Positions 25,344 to 34,045 of a stretch of DNA of 64,000 nt are shown piece after piece. The notes beneath the pieces are model-generated. The model saw only the letters and a list, made by a program, of their open reading frames with translations. It ran no database searches and had not been told where the DNA came from. Position 1 is the stretch's first letter. Every line of letters begins with the position of its first letter. The stretch comes from an uncultured Tateyamaria sp. Its GTDB lineage: Bacteria; Pseudomonadota; Alphaproteobacteria; Rhodobacterales; Rhodobacteraceae. The DNA lies in contig NZ_CANMEU010000001.1 in assembly GCF_947497045.1 (NCBI RefSeq), positions 124,001 to 188,000 on the forward strand. The letters run 5' to 3'. Made by a program: the position numbers and the translations under genes.

Positions 25344-25919
25344 TCAGTGCAGCTTGGCGTCAACTTCGATGATAGCGGCGTCGATCAGGGCGTTGCCGCT
25401 TTCGGCTGTCATCTGCTTTGCGATCACGTCGCGTGCGGCTTGAACTGCCACAGTGGCGGCCGTGTCACGCACTTCTTTGACTGCACCCGCCTGAGCCGAT
25501 GCGATTTGTTCCTCGGCGGCGGCGACGCGGCGCTCGATGGATGTCGCAAGGTCTGCGCGGGCTTGATCCGCGGCGGCTTCGGCATCGGCCTTGGCTTGCG
25601 CGACAATCCGGTCTGCCTGCGCCTGCACTTCCTGTTGCTTGCGCTCGTAGGACGCCAGAAGGGTCTGGGCCTCTTCGCGCAGGGCCCGGGCTTCGTTGAT
25701 CTCGCCTTGGATACCAGTGGCGCGATCATCCAGCATCTTGGACACCATCCCCGGCACCTTGAAGTAGAACAGGACGGCGATGAACAGGATGAACGCCACC
25801 AACACGATAAAGTCGGTGTTGCTCAGCTTCCAGAACTCTGCGGAGAACGGGTTTTTGGACGCCGCAAGAGCGGGGCCTGCCACCACGATCAATGCGGATG
25901 TGAGTGTTGCGATGCGCAT
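25344..25919 (-). CDS. atpF: F0F1 ATP synthase subunit b
   Basis: Peripheral stalk subunit b (191 residues) connecting Fo to F1. The N-terminus has a hydrophobic leader (TLTSALIVVAGPALAA) and a membrane helix near TDFIVLVAFILFIAVLFYFKVPGMVSKMLDDRATGIQGEINEARALREEAQ, then a long charged, Ala/Gln-rich coiled coil. It starts 4 bases after the b' gene stop and is the last gene of the operon. Confidence 0.95.
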   Translation of the reverse strand: MRIATLTSALIVVAGPALAASKNPFSAEFWKLSNTDFIVLVAFILFIAVLFYFKVPGMVSKMLDDRATGIQGEINEARALREEAQTLLASYERKQQEVQAQADRIVAQAKADAEAAADQARADLATSIERRVAAAEEQIASAQAGAVKEVRDTAATVAVQAARDVIAKQMTAESGNALIDAAIIEVDAKLH

Positions 25920-25923
25920 GTAT

Positions 25924-26460
25924 CTACCCTTTCATCCGCGACGTAACCGCAGTGGTGATGCTGCGCGCGTCGGCCTTGCCACCCAGATGGGCGACGATTT
26001 CCTTGGCGGTGTCCTTGGCGACCTCTTTGATGGCCTCCTGTGCACCGGCGCGGATTCCGGCAATCGCCTTTTCGCTTTCGGCGGCTTTGGCTGCAATCTC
26101 GGCGTCGGCCTTTTCGATGGCGACGTCCAGATCCGCCTGAATGGCGGCCTTGGTCTCGCCTGCGATCCGCTGTGCTTCAGCGCGCGCATCCGACAGCGCA
26201 TTGTCATAGGCAGCTTCGGCTTCCAGCGCCCTGGCTTTCAGATCCTCGGCAGCGGCAATGTCATTTGTAATGGTGCCCTGACGTTCGGCCAGAATACCCG
26301 CGATCCGTGGCAAGGCCACGCGCGAGAGCACGAAATAGATCGCAACCAGTGCGATGAGCAGCCAGAAAATCTGGTTCTCGAAGGTCGAGACGTCCAGTTG
26401 TGGCATGCCCGGTGGTGCCCCGGCGGCCACCTCGGCTGCTGCGTTTGTGTTATCTGCCAT
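25924..26460 (-). CDS. atpG: F0F1 ATP synthase subunit b'
   Basis: Second peripheral stalk subunit (178 residues), typical of photosynthetic bacteria and alphaproteobacteria, which use a b/b' heterodimer. An Ala-rich, poorly conserved N-terminus precedes the membrane helix [59 protein letters not shown] and a coiled coil. The gene is also called atpX or atpF2. It lies between atpE and atpF. Confidence 0.93.
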   Translation of the reverse strand: MADNTNAAAEVAAGAPPGMPQLDVSTFENQIFWLLIALVAIYFVLSRVALPRIAGILAERQGTITNDIAAAEDLKARALEAEAAYDNALSDARAEAQRIAGETKAAIQADLDVAIEKADAEIAAKAAESEKAIAGIRAGAQEAIKEVAKDTAKEIVAHLGGKADARSITTAVTSRMKG

Positions 26461-26571
26461 ATCGGTCGTTCCTCTGGGGTGCCCTGCCAGACAGGGCTAA
26501 AATGCGAGCCTTTACATCGGGCAGCGTGATCTGTACCACGCCGCCCGACCGTAAGGAATGCCGCTCAGAGT

Positions 26572-26796
26572 TTAGACAGCAAACATCAAGAGCAGAGCGA
26601 CGAGGAACGAAAAGATCCCCAGAGCTTCTGCAAAGGCGATGCCGATGAACAGAGTAGCGGTTTGACCGGCGGCTGCCGATGGGTTGCGCAATGCGCCAGC
26701 AAGGAAGTTGCCGGCCACGTGGCCAACACCGATCGCGGCTGCGCCGGATCCGATTGCTGCAAGACCTGCGCCGATATGTGCGAGTTCACCTTCCAT
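26572..26796 (-). CDS. atpE: F0F1 ATP synthase subunit c
   Basis: The ring-forming proton-carrying subunit (74 residues), two membrane helices. Helix 1 has [33 protein letters not shown] with the polar-loop Arg-Asn-Pro, and helix 2 [29 protein letters not shown] holds the proton-binding Glu in AFAEALG. AAGGAGAA stands 4 bases before the ATG. It follows atpB by 62 bases; the high demand for c probably relies on this strong ribosome site. Confidence 0.97.
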   Translation of the reverse strand: MEGELAHIGAGLAAIGSGAAAIGVGHVAGNFLAGALRNPSAAAGQTATLFIGIAFAEALGIFSFLVALLLMFAV

Positions 26797-26858
26797 GAGA
26801 ATTCTCCTTACGATTGGAAGTTAGTAGTGCTGTTCGGCGGGATCAGCCCCGCCTTACA

Positions 26859-27617
26859 TTAGTGATGCGGGTGCAATGCGTCCTTGAGGTACACGCATGT
26901 AAGAATGGTAAAGACGTAGGCCTGAATCGCGGACACAAGCACTTCGAGCCCGTAGATCGCCATGACCCCGATGATCGCGACGGGGGCGATTGCAGCGACT
27001 TGGGCAAAGCCTGCGAACACTTTCAGAACCGCGTGACCGGCCATCATGTTGCCTGCCAGACGAATGGAGTGGCTGACGGGGCGCACGAAATACGAGATGA
27101 TTTCGATGATCGCCAGGACGGGGCGCAACGGCAGGGGTGCGCTGGACACCCAGAAGAGGCCCAGGAACGAGGCACCGTTTTTGACGAAGCCAAGGATCGT
27201 CACCGCAAAGAACACCCCGAAACCCAGGATTGCTGTGACCGCAATATGCGAAGTTGTGGTGAACGACATCGGGATCAAGCCGAGGAAGTTGGCGCACAGG
27301 ATGAACATGAACAGCGTCATAATATAGGGGAAATACTTGATCCCGTCCTTGCCGGTCACATCCTCGACCATCTTGTAGACAAAGCCGTACATCAACTCGG
27401 CGATGGATTGCCCACGGCCCGGCACAACGTCCCGCTTGGACGTGGTCAGTACCATCAGCGCAATCACGGCGAGGATCGACAGACCCAGCCACAGCGTCAC
27501 GTTGGTGACTGTGTACCAGTGGATCGGATCACCATAGCTGCCAAACAGCGGTTTGACCTGAAACTGATCCATCGGGTGAAACGAAAGTCCACCACCACCA
27601 TGTGCTTCATCTGCCAT
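26859..27617 (-). CDS. atpB: F0F1 ATP synthase subunit a
   Basis: Membrane proton-channel subunit (252 residues). It contains the essential Arg in [20 protein letters not shown], the [28 protein letters not shown] segment and a C-terminal helix [24 protein letters not shown] 27617 is chosen since GGAGAAGAG stands upstream; GTG 27632 is an in-frame alternative. It starts 19 bases after the atpI stop. Confidence 0.95.
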   Translation of the reverse strand: MADEAHGGGGLSFHPMDQFQVKPLFGSYGDPIHWYTVTNVTLWLGLSILAVIALMVLTTSKRDVVPGRGQSIAELMYGFVYKMVEDVTGKDGIKYFPYIMTLFMFILCANFLGLIPMSFTTTSHIAVTAILGFGVFFAVTILGFVKNGASFLGLFWVSSAPLPLRPVLAIIEIISYFVRPVSHSIRLAGNMMAGHAVLKVFAGFAQVAAIAPVAIIGVMAIYGLEVLVSAIQAYVFTILTCVYLKDALHPHH

Positions 27618-27636
27618 CCGGCTCTTCTCCACCTTG

Positions 27637-27990
27637 TCACCCTTTCGGGTGGGTCTCGTCCTCGGCCTGTTCGGCCGCCTGTTTGCTTTGAACCTCTTCG
27701 GCGCTGCGCATCATCGTTTTGATGCCCGCCGCAAGGCCCAGAAATATAAACACAACCATGAGCCACGGAGAGGTGCCAAGCAGTGCATCCAACCCGTATC
27801 CCATGCCAAACCCGATCCCGAGACCGGCCACCAACTCGATCACCATGCGCCAGGCCAGTTGCGCCTGCGAATGATGATCCGGCGTGCGGGGCTTTGGCGC
27901 GTGTTCGTCCTTGATGGCGTCGATCCGGGCGCTCAGCGCATCCAGTTTCGCTTTGTCATCGGGGTCGGTCACGTGCCTTGGTCCCGTCAT
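27637..27990 (-). CDS. atpI: ATP synthase protein I (AtpI)
   Basis: A 117-residue accessory protein that leads the Fo operon and aids c-ring assembly or Mg2+ supply in other bacteria. Two membrane helices near [27 protein letters not shown] and [23 protein letters not shown] are the AtpI signature; the N-terminus is charged. The frame opens further upstream (28059), but [23 protein letters not shown] is the more natural start. An AT-rich stretch at 28068-28095 (TATTATTATTTAATAT on the minus strand) probably contains the operon promoter. Confidence 0.87.
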   Translation of the reverse strand: MTGPRHVTDPDDKAKLDALSARIDAIKDEHAPKPRTPDHHSQAQLAWRMVIELVAGLGIGFGMGYGLDALLGTSPWLMVVFIFLGLAAGIKTMMRSAEEVQSKQAAEQAEDETHPKG

Positions 27991-28157
27991 TTGGATGAGC
28001 TGATGGATATGTCGGGCGACGCCATGAGTCAACGCATGCCACGGGCTGTGGTGTCGCACCTCAATTTGTTGATATTAAATAATAATAATTACTGGAAGGT
28101 GCTGCATAGGCTGCATTCCAACCTTGGACACCCGAGCATATCCCCGTTTGCGCACAT

Positions 28158-28173
28158 TCAACCATTTGGTTGA
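28158..28173. other. perfect palindrome at the 3' end of the LysR gene
   Basis: TCAACCA-TT-TGGTTGA, 2 bases beyond the LysR stop codon and in the atpI-LysR intergenic space. There is no T tract, so it may be an operator rather than a terminator. Confidence 0.35.
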
Positions 28174-28175
28174 TT

Positions 28176-29057
28176 TTAACCACTGCGCAGACTTCGCGTC
28201 TGGTCCAGCAGCCATGTGCGCACGGATCGGACGGCCTTGCGGCGTCCAGCCAGCCCGCTCGTCAACAGGTGGAAGGAGCCTTGCTGAAATCCCACATCAG
28301 ACACCCGCACCAGACGCCCCGCGGTTTCGTCAAGGTGAGTGCCATCCGAGGCCCCAAGATACACGCCTGCACCATGCACCGCCATCTCAAGCGCGAGTGC
28401 TGCGCGCATGCGCCATGGTGGATCCGGCACTGCCACATCAAAACCGGCATGTGCGGCCCAGTCGACCCAGATGTTCGGGCCACGGTCGCGCAGCAGCGGC
28501 ACACGCGTCAGGTCTTCGGGGCGCAGAGTATCATCGGTCAGGTATCCCGGTGCCGCAAACGGGTAGATCGGCGCATCGCTCAGCAGGTCGGAGGGGCTGT
28601 CGAGATGGCCGCTCTTGGCATAACGAACAGCGAGGTCCGCCTCGAACCGATCCAGATCGGCGAGTTCATTCGACCCCACAAGCCTCAGCTCGATCTCGGG
28701 GAAGTCCCGCTGAAACTGCGCCATGCGCGGCACGACAATCTTGGCAGCAAAGACCGGTTCGCTGTTGACCACCACGCGACCCGCAGGCTTGTCGGCCAAT
28801 CCTTCGGTCGCATCGCCGATGACGTCCAGCGCGGGGGACACGCGGCGCAGATAATGCCCACCCTCAGCCGTCAGAACAACACCGCGCGCGGCATCGCGAA
28901 ACAGGTGCACACCCAATCGCTGCTCAAGGCCGCGCACATGACGGCTGATCGCAGAATGGCTCACCCCCAACTCCTCCGCCGCCCGGCTAAAACTTTGATG
29001 TCGCCCCGCCGCCTCGAAGGCCCGCAAAGCGTTCAGCGGGGGCAGAGACCGTGCCAT
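28176..29057 (-). CDS. LysR-family regulator (GcvA-like)
   Basis: A 293-residue LysR regulator. HTH: LPPLNALRAFEAAGRHQSFSRAAEELGVSHSAISRHVRGLEQRLGVHLFRDAARGVVLTAEG (GcvA-like N-terminus). The effector domain contains AKIVVPRMAQFQRDFPEIELRLVGS, DLAVRYAKSG and MAVHGAGVYLGAS, again GcvA-like. ATG 29057 is chosen because the HTH begins a few residues later; an earlier ATG at 29117 is not supported. It is divergent from the DUF1127 gene and likely controls it. Confidence 0.88.
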   Translation of the reverse strand: MARSLPPLNALRAFEAAGRHQSFSRAAEELGVSHSAISRHVRGLEQRLGVHLFRDAARGVVLTAEGGHYLRRVSPALDVIGDATEGLADKPAGRVVVNSEPVFAAKIVVPRMAQFQRDFPEIELRLVGSNELADLDRFEADLAVRYAKSGHLDSPSDLLSDAPIYPFAAPGYLTDDTLRPEDLTRVPLLRDRGPNIWVDWAAHAGFDVAVPDPPWRMRAALALEMAVHGAGVYLGASDGTHLDETAGRLVRVSDVGFQQGSFHLLTSGLAGRRKAVRSVRTWLLDQTRSLRSG

Positions 29058-29070
29058 GGCATGTCCTATC

Positions 29071-29087
29071 TGTGCATTTTTTGCACA
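29071..29087. promoter_or_regulatory. inverted repeat, candidate LysR operator
   Basis: TGTGCA-TTTTT-TGCACA, a perfect 6-bp inverted repeat starting 14 bases upstream of the LysR start codon, in the divergent space with the DUF1127 gene. Position suggests autoregulation by the LysR protein. Confidence 0.5.
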
Positions 29088-29169
29088 AGTCATGTCAGGC
29101 AACGCTGATTGTGGCAAGGCCCGTTTGCGTCGATAGTGAGGTCATAACCCCACAAATGCGAGATATGAC

Positions 29170-29379
29170 ATGCAACGCACCCACGACAACACGCTTTGGC
29201 GTGCCCTTTTGACATGTGCTTATTTTCTGCGCATCAAACCTCGGGCGACACTCCCAAAAGGCACCGCCCTGCCCCCGCTCAGCCCCCATATCCTGCGCGA
29301 TATCGGACTGACACCGAGCGAAGCGGAGCGCTTGCGCCATCGCTGGCCGTCGCAGTCCACGCATCATCCCTATCTTTGA
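29170..29379 (+). CDS. DUF1127 (YjiS-like) small protein
   Basis: A 69-residue basic protein whose C-terminal half LSPHILRDIGLTPSEAERLRHRW is the DUF1127 motif (usually LSDRxLxDIGLTxxEI). In alphaproteobacteria, members of this family are linked to RNA binding and phosphate or carbon metabolism, but the role here is not known. It is transcribed away from the adjacent LysR gene, with the inverted repeat 29071-29087 between them. Confidence 0.8.
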   Translation: MQRTHDNTLWRALLTCAYFLRIKPRATLPKGTALPPLSPHILRDIGLTPSEAERLRHRWPSQSTHHPYL

Positions 29380-29420
29380 CGGGCTTTTCACCGGGCTGTC
29401 AGCGGCCTATGACTAGGCGT

Positions 29421-29756
29421 ATGTCCAAGTCTCTCGACACCACGTTCTCTGCCCTTGCGGACCCGACCCGCCGGGCCATTTTGTCGATGTTGCTGGAGGA
29501 TGACATGGCCGTCACGGATGTCGCCGACCCTTTCGAAATGTCGCTGGCCGCGATTTCCAAACACCTCACGATCCTGACCCGGGCCGGGCTGATCGCGCAG
29601 GAAAAGCGGGGGCGGGTAAAGTGGTGCAAGCTGCAACCGGATGCGATGCGCGCCGCCTCGGTCTGGATGCAGGGGTTTGGCCAGTTCGAGCCGGTGAACC
29701 TTGATGCGTTCGAACGGTTTCTGGCCGCCGAATTGCCCGACACCCCCGGCGGCTAA
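29421..29756 (+). CDS. ArsR-family helix-turn-helix regulator
   Basis: A 111-residue winged-helix protein: LDTTFSALADPTRRAILSMLLEDDMAVTDVADPFEMSLAAISKHLTILTRAGLIAQEKRGRVKWCKLQPDAMRAASVWM. This matches the ArsR/SmtB-like subgroup common next to SRPBCC (AHSA1) genes; no such partner is here, and the canonical metal-binding ELCVCDL box is absent. ATG 29421 is taken as start (AGG 4 bases upstream); ATG 29409 is possible. It precedes the GT61 gene by 6 bases and may be cotranscribed. Confidence 0.85.
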   Translation: MSKSLDTTFSALADPTRRAILSMLLEDDMAVTDVADPFEMSLAAISKHLTILTRAGLIAQEKRGRVKWCKLQPDAMRAASVWMQGFGQFEPVNLDAFERFLAAELPDTPGG

Positions 29757-29762
29757 GACCGT

Positions 29763-30722
29763 ATGGCACCCCTGCCCGACACGCTGCCGACCCCGCGCAT
29801 TCGCATTGTGCGCAACGCGCTTGTGCTGCCAGCCGACGACACACCCCAATCGGCCCATGGTGTCTATGATCGTGCGGGCGGGTTCGCGCCCCTGTCTCAG
29901 ACCCGCATGTCACGTGACCGGATCAGCGGGGTGCCCGATTGGGCAAAGGCCACGGATCATTTGCCCGGAACGCACCTTTATGCCGGGTTGGGGCGGCGTC
30001 ATTTCGGACACTTCCTCATCGAAACCATGGCGCGGATATGGGCGCTTGAGCGCAGCGACCGCAAAGTTGACGGTGTGGTGGCCCCCGAACTGCCCGGCTC
30101 CAACCTGCAATGGGCGTTGTTGCGGCATCTGCGCCCGGTGTCTGATCGGTTGTGCGACGGCTTGCCGGTCCTCGCCATTGTTGAGCCCACGCGGGTGGAG
30201 CGGTTGATGCTGCCCACCCAAGGGTTCGGGCATGGTCCATGGATCACCGGCACGCCGGAATTTCGCAGCTATATCAAGGCCCGGTTTGCGGATGTGCGCC
30301 CCAACGGACCCGAGCGGCTGTACCTCACACGCAACCGGTTGACGGCCGAGTCCAAACAGGTCGATCAGGAAGACGCCATCGAGGCGATGATGGCGGATGC
30401 AGGATACGAGATATTTGCCCCCGAGGCGCATAGTTTCGAAGACCAATGCGCCCGGCTCAAGGCTGCCCGTTTCGTGGTCGGCGCAGATGGCAGTGCCTTC
30501 CACCTCGCGCCGTTTTTGCTGCAACCCGGTGCACGGGCTGCGATCTATTTGCGGCGCAACCGGCCTGAAATGCTGACGCTGCTCGGTGCCCAGATGCAAG
30601 CGTTTGCAGGGATCAAGCCTGCCTTGATTGACCCACTGGTGCAGCCCTACAGTCAAGTCGCCCCAAGCCCGCTGGACCTTGCGCGCCTCAAGGTCGGCCT
30701 GTCGGATCACGGCATGCTCTGA
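29763..30722 (+). CDS. glycosyltransferase family 61 (DUF563) protein
   Basis: A 319-residue protein of the GT61 family, which acts in polysaccharide or glycan synthesis. Typical elements: LYAGLGRRHFGHFLIETMARIWAL (residues about 72-95), ERLYLTRNRLTAESKQVDQED (near 182), and ARFVVGADGSAFHLAPFLLQPGARAAIYLRRN (near 235). It has no membrane segment, so it is probably cytoplasmic. No neighbouring polysaccharide genes are present. Its 3' end overlaps the opposing EamA transporter gene by 16 bases. Confidence 0.85.
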   Translation: MAPLPDTLPTPRIRIVRNALVLPADDTPQSAHGVYDRAGGFAPLSQTRMSRDRISGVPDWAKATDHLPGTHLYAGLGRRHFGHFLIETMARIWALERSDRKVDGVVAPELPGSNLQWALLRHLRPVSDRLCDGLPVLAIVEPTRVERLMLPTQGFGHGPWITGTPEFRSYIKARFADVRPNGPERLYLTRNRLTAESKQVDQEDAIEAMMADAGYEIFAPEAHSFEDQCARLKAARFVVGADGSAFHLAPFLLQPGARAAIYLRRNRPEMLTLLGAQMQAFAGIKPALIDPLVQPYSQVAPSPLDLARLKVGLSDHGML

Positions 30723-31606
30723 GGCTGGTTGTCGTCCCGCAGCAACAAGAACAGTGCGATGATCGTCAACCCGATCCCCCCGAATACCAGGCCGCCCGGC
30801 ACCGGATTCCCAAGCGCGATTTGCCAACAGATCACCCAGCTTGGGGTGAGGTAGGTATAGGCCATGACCTTGGCACTGGGCAGGCGCAGGGTTGCGAATT
30901 GCAGCAACACAAAGGTGGCCGCAGACGCAAAGACCGCAATGTAGACCAACGTGATCCAGACAATGCGCGGCAGGGCCGCCCAATCGGTCGCGACGATATC
31001 GGACCAGCCATAGATCACCAGCAACAGCACCCCGGCCAGCAATGTGCCGAAGGTGAAGACGACCGCAGGCTCGCCCCTGTTCAGTTTGCGGATCATGGGG
31101 GTGTAGATCGCGTGCGCAATGCAGCCCACGAAATATATGGCCTCGCCCCGGCCCACCTCGAATGCAAGCAATGCCGATATGTCGGCGCGAAAGATCACCC
31201 AAAGCGCGCCTGCCGCCCCAATGACCAGCGCAAGCAGCATGCGCGGGGTGGTGACCTGTGCCAGCAACAGCCAGCCAAACAGACCGGCAAGGATCGGCGT
31301 CAGGGTGAACACGGCCGCCGCACTCACGGGGGGTGCGGTTTTCAATCCTTCGAACATCAACACGAAATAGACAGAGAATAACGCGCCCAGTAACAGATAC
31401 CGCCAGGGTGCGCGCAAGGCTGACCGTGGCACTCCGCCCGTGGCCAGCACCGCGGCCCCGATCACGCTGGCCGCAATCACGAAACGTGCCGCATTCAGCG
31501 CGGCGGACTCAATCTCGTTCGCGGCGAGCGACCCAAGCGCAAAGGACCCCGCCACAAGAGCCGAGAAACACAGCATCGCAGCATGGCCCCACATTGCCGG
31601 GCTCAC
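30707..31606 (-). CDS. EamA/DMT-family transporter
   Basis: A 299-residue drug/metabolite transporter with about ten membrane segments in two EamA repeats. The first repeat ends in LLLGALFSVYFVLMFEGLKTAPPVSAAAVFTLTPILAGLFGWLLLAQV and the second in VLLQFATLRLPSAKVMAYTYLTPSWVICWQIALGNPVPGGLVFGGIGLTIIALFLLL. The substrate is unknown. Start GTG 31606 overlaps the stop of the LysR gene (GTGA), with GGAGT 10 bases upstream, so transporter and regulator are coupled. A longer frame to 31876 lies within the LysR gene. Confidence 0.9.
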   Translation of the reverse strand: MSPAMWGHAAMLCFSALVAGSFALGSLAANEIESAALNAARFVIAASVIGAAVLATGGVPRSALRAPWRYLLLGALFSVYFVLMFEGLKTAPPVSAAAVFTLTPILAGLFGWLLLAQVTTPRMLLALVIGAAGALWVIFRADISALLAFEVGRGEAIYFVGCIAHAIYTPMIRKLNRGEPAVVFTFGTLLAGVLLLVIYGWSDIVATDWAALPRIVWITLVYIAVFASAATFVLLQFATLRLPSAKVMAYTYLTPSWVICWQIALGNPVPGGLVFGGIGLTIIALFLLLRDDNQPQSMP

Positions 31607-32484
31607 AAAACGCGCCACTCCTTTGAGGTGTCTTTGAGGAACGTCAAAAACGCCTGCACCTTGTTGGTGCGATGCAAATCCACGTGGGTGACCAGCCACA
31701 GGGGCGATGACCAATCTTCGCGCGGGGTCATAATCTCGACCAGATCGGGGTTGGCACGTGCCTCCATCACGGGCAGAAACCCGATGCCTGCCCCCGCGAG
31801 CACAGCCTGTTCCAGGGCGCGCACGTCCGTGGAGCGAAAGGTGATATCCTCTTCGCGCACTTGGGTGCGCAGCCACTTGTGAAAGGGCGCACGGTTGTCT
31901 TCGGCATCATGGCTGACGAAACGATGCCCCGAACAGCCCTCGATCTGCTTGGGATGCCCGTAGGCCGCCACATAGGTCTTGGTCGCATAAAGCCCCATGG
32001 ACTGGCGCACAAAGGGTTGCACAACATTGTCCGGCTGGTCCGGCGCGGTTCCGGCCCGGATCGCCACATGCGCCTCGCCATATTCAAGCCGAAACAGGCG
32101 GTCCCCGGTCAGATAGCGCACGACCACGTCCGGGTGGGCATGCTGAAATGCGGTCAGTACAGGGGCCATGCGTGGGGCCATTGCAACCAGTGAGGTCACC
32201 ACCAATTCGCCCGAGACCTCGGTGCCGCGCCCCTTGATCCGCCCAACCAGCTGGCTGAACTGGTCATCGGTGGCCTGCGCGACCCGAAACAGATCGTCGC
32301 CCGCCTCGGTGGGGGTGTAGCCGCGGGCATGACGCTGAAACAATTTCACCCCCAGCCGATTTTCCAGCGCATCAATGTGGCGGATGACGGTGGCATGGTG
32401 GACACCCAACATCTCGGCAGCCCCGCTGACCGTCCCCATGCGAGCCACTTGGTAGGCCGTCTTGATCTCGTCCCAATTGTCCAT
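31603..32484 (-). CDS. LysR-family transcriptional regulator
   Basis: A 293-residue LysR regulator. HTH: WDEIKTAYQVARMGTVSGAAEMLGVHHATVIRHIDALENRLGVKLFQRHARGYTPTEAGDDLF. The effector domain has MAPRMAPVLTAFQHAHPDVVVRYLTGDRLFRLEYGEAHVAIRAG. ATG 32484 follows GAGGGC by about 6 bases; a frame to 32556 is less likely. It is divergent from azoR, 116 bases away, and translationally coupled to the EamA transporter, so it may sense an inducer relevant to one or both. Confidence 0.88.
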   Translation of the reverse strand: MDNWDEIKTAYQVARMGTVSGAAEMLGVHHATVIRHIDALENRLGVKLFQRHARGYTPTEAGDDLFRVAQATDDQFSQLVGRIKGRGTEVSGELVVTSLVAMAPRMAPVLTAFQHAHPDVVVRYLTGDRLFRLEYGEAHVAIRAGTAPDQPDNVVQPFVRQSMGLYATKTYVAAYGHPKQIEGCSGHRFVSHDAEDNRAPFHKWLRTQVREEDITFRSTDVRALEQAVLAGAGIGFLPVMEARANPDLVEIMTPREDWSSPLWLVTHVDLHRTNKVQAFLTFLKDTSKEWRVL

Positions 32485-32600
32485 GCTGCCCTCATGTGCA
32501 AATCCAAACAGATGCTGTTGAGTTTCAGTAATTGCGTTCGAATTTGCAAGGGTCAACTATTGTTACATCCAGACACGATTCCTGTTGAAAGGGACCCAAT

Positions 32601-33176
32601 ATGACCATCCTGCACATAGATAGCTCTGCCCGCACTCAAAGCTCCGTCAGCCGCAATCTCAGCGCCCGGATCATTGCCCAACTTGGTGGGGGAGACGTGA
32701 TCCGCCGCGATCTGACCGAATCCCTGCCGCTGATTGACGAGGCGTGGATCGGGTCCGCCTGGACCCCGAAGGATGAACGGGACCTCGTGCAGCGCGACAA
32801 GCTTTCGCTGTCCGAAACCCTGATCGCCGAGTTGCGCGCCGCTGATACTATCGTCATCGGCGCGCCCATCTACAACTTTTCGGTGCCTGCCGCACTCAAG
32901 GCGTGGATCGACCTTGTGGCACGCGCTGGCGAGACCTTCAAATACACGGAAACCGGGCCCGTGGGACTGCTCGAAGGCAAACGCGCCATCCTCGCCATTG
33001 CCTCGGGAGGGACGGCGGTCGGCAGCGACATTGATTTCGCCAGCGGCTACCTCAAGCACATCATGGGCTTCATCGGCATCCACGACGTCGAGATTATCGC
33101 CGCCGACCGGGTCATGGCCCAAGGCGACCAAGCGATTGCCGAAGCCAACGCACAGATCGACAAGCTCGCGGCCTAA
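32601..33176 (+). CDS. azoR: FMN-dependent NADH:quinone oxidoreductase (azoreductase)
   Basis: A 191-residue flavodoxin-like enzyme that reduces quinones and azo dyes with NADH. Signatures: ILHIDSSARTQSSVSRNLSARIIAQL (phosphate loop for FMN), ADTIVIGAPIYNFSVPAALKAWIDLVARAGETFKYTETGPVGLLEGKRAILAIASGG. Length is normal. It is divergent from a LysR gene, which probably controls it, and followed by a GC-rich hairpin terminator. Confidence 0.92.
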   Translation: MTILHIDSSARTQSSVSRNLSARIIAQLGGGDVIRRDLTESLPLIDEAWIGSAWTPKDERDLVQRDKLSLSETLIAELRAADTIVIGAPIYNFSVPAALKAWIDLVARAGETFKYTETGPVGLLEGKRAILAIASGGTAVGSDIDFASGYLKHIMGFIGIHDVEIIAADRVMAQGDQAIAEANAQIDKLAA

Positions 33177-33184
33177 TATCACGC

Positions 33185-33224
33185 GGCGCGCCTAAAGGTA
33201 CCCTTGGGCGCGCCAAACTCTTTT
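33185..33224 (+). terminator. terminator of azoR
   Basis: GGCGCGCC at 33185-33192 and 33207-33214 pair, with an inner AAGG/CCTT extension, then AAACTCTTTTC. The structure begins 8 bases after the azoR stop. Confidence 0.55.
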
Positions 33225-33565
33225 CATTTACAGTATTGTTAATGGCAATGAACCGGCTGTGATCCGCCATGACAGCATTGACCTGGCGGGGAGCTTTTGC
33301 GGCAACCGCCGCTATGCTACATGGCTTTTTGGCTCGATATGGAAACTGTGGGTGCAGTAGCGGCTTGAACGGACGGTACACTCATGGCGACGAGCGCCAA
33401 AACAACTAACAACTTCAATACTATTCTCCAACAATAAGTTATTTTCCAAGGGCCTAAGCGGTCCGGTAGGTTAGCCTTTCATCAACTGTTGCCGCAGTCC
33501 AACCCCTCGCGCCAGAACCGTCTCGGACTGGACGCCTTACCACCCTGCTGGCTAGGATCACGGCC
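33225..33565. other. intergenic gap, no gene recognised
   Basis: About 340 bases, more AT-rich than its surroundings in the first 200 (for example ATTTACAGTATTGTTAATGG and CAACAATAAGTTATTTTCC). Short open frames on both strands have no recognisable product. It may be a decayed element, but I see no terminal repeats or transposase motif. Confidence 0.4.
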
Positions 33566-34045
33566 ATGACGATCCTGCGCAACATGCCAAGTCAATTGAT
33601 CCTTGCCCACGCCCCTTGGGTGCTGGGTGGCGGGCTGATCGTGTGCATCATTGCATGCGCCGCGGCGGGCCTCGCACTGCTGGCACAGGGTGAAGTCGTG
33701 GGGCTGGCCACCGTAGCGGCGGGTGCGGGCGTGCCCTTGGGTATCTTTGCGCTGGCAATCAAACGCGATCAGGTGATTTTCGACGCAAGCGCGGGAACCG
33801 CCACCGTGCAACGGCGCACGCTGTTGCGCTATCACAGCGCCACCTTCCCACTGGACACCGTGCGTCGGGCCGAAGTCGAAGAGTTTTCCGACACCGCCCG
33901 GCCGACACTGACTTTCCACGACACCACCCCCGCCTATCCGTTGATCGAGGCTTATGTATCCGGCAACGGGCCCCGTCAGGCGGCGGACGAGATCAACAAC
34001 TGGATGCGCAACGCACGCCGCTCAGCGACGCGCAACGGCACCTGA
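33566..34045 (+). CDS. predicted membrane protein of unknown function
   Basis: 159 residues. Two adjacent membrane helices (about residues 16-40 WVLGGGLIVCIIACAAAGLALL and 45-64) are followed by a cytoplasmic-looking domain with strands QVIFDASAGTATVQRRTLLRYHSATFPLDTVRRAEVEEF, resembling a PH-like bacterial domain. I do not assign a family. ATG 33566 or 33584 could be the start. It stands alone, followed by a 412-base non-coding stretch. Confidence 0.65.
   Translation: MTILRNMPSQLILAHAPWVLGGGLIVCIIACAAAGLALLAQGEVVGLATVAAGAGVPLGIFALAIKRDQVIFDASAGTATVQRRTLLRYHSATFPLDTVRRAEVEEFSDTARPTLTFHDTTPAYPLIEAYVSGNGPRQAADEINNWMRNARRSATRNGT

Noticed and set aside
32532-32549. TTGC-N10-GCAA as an operator between LysR and azoR
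   Set aside because: The arms are short and not centred on the TTCGAA core; too weak to call.
33225-33565. AT-richer stretch suggestive of a transposon remnant
   Set aside because: No transposase motif, terminal repeats or target duplication could be found.
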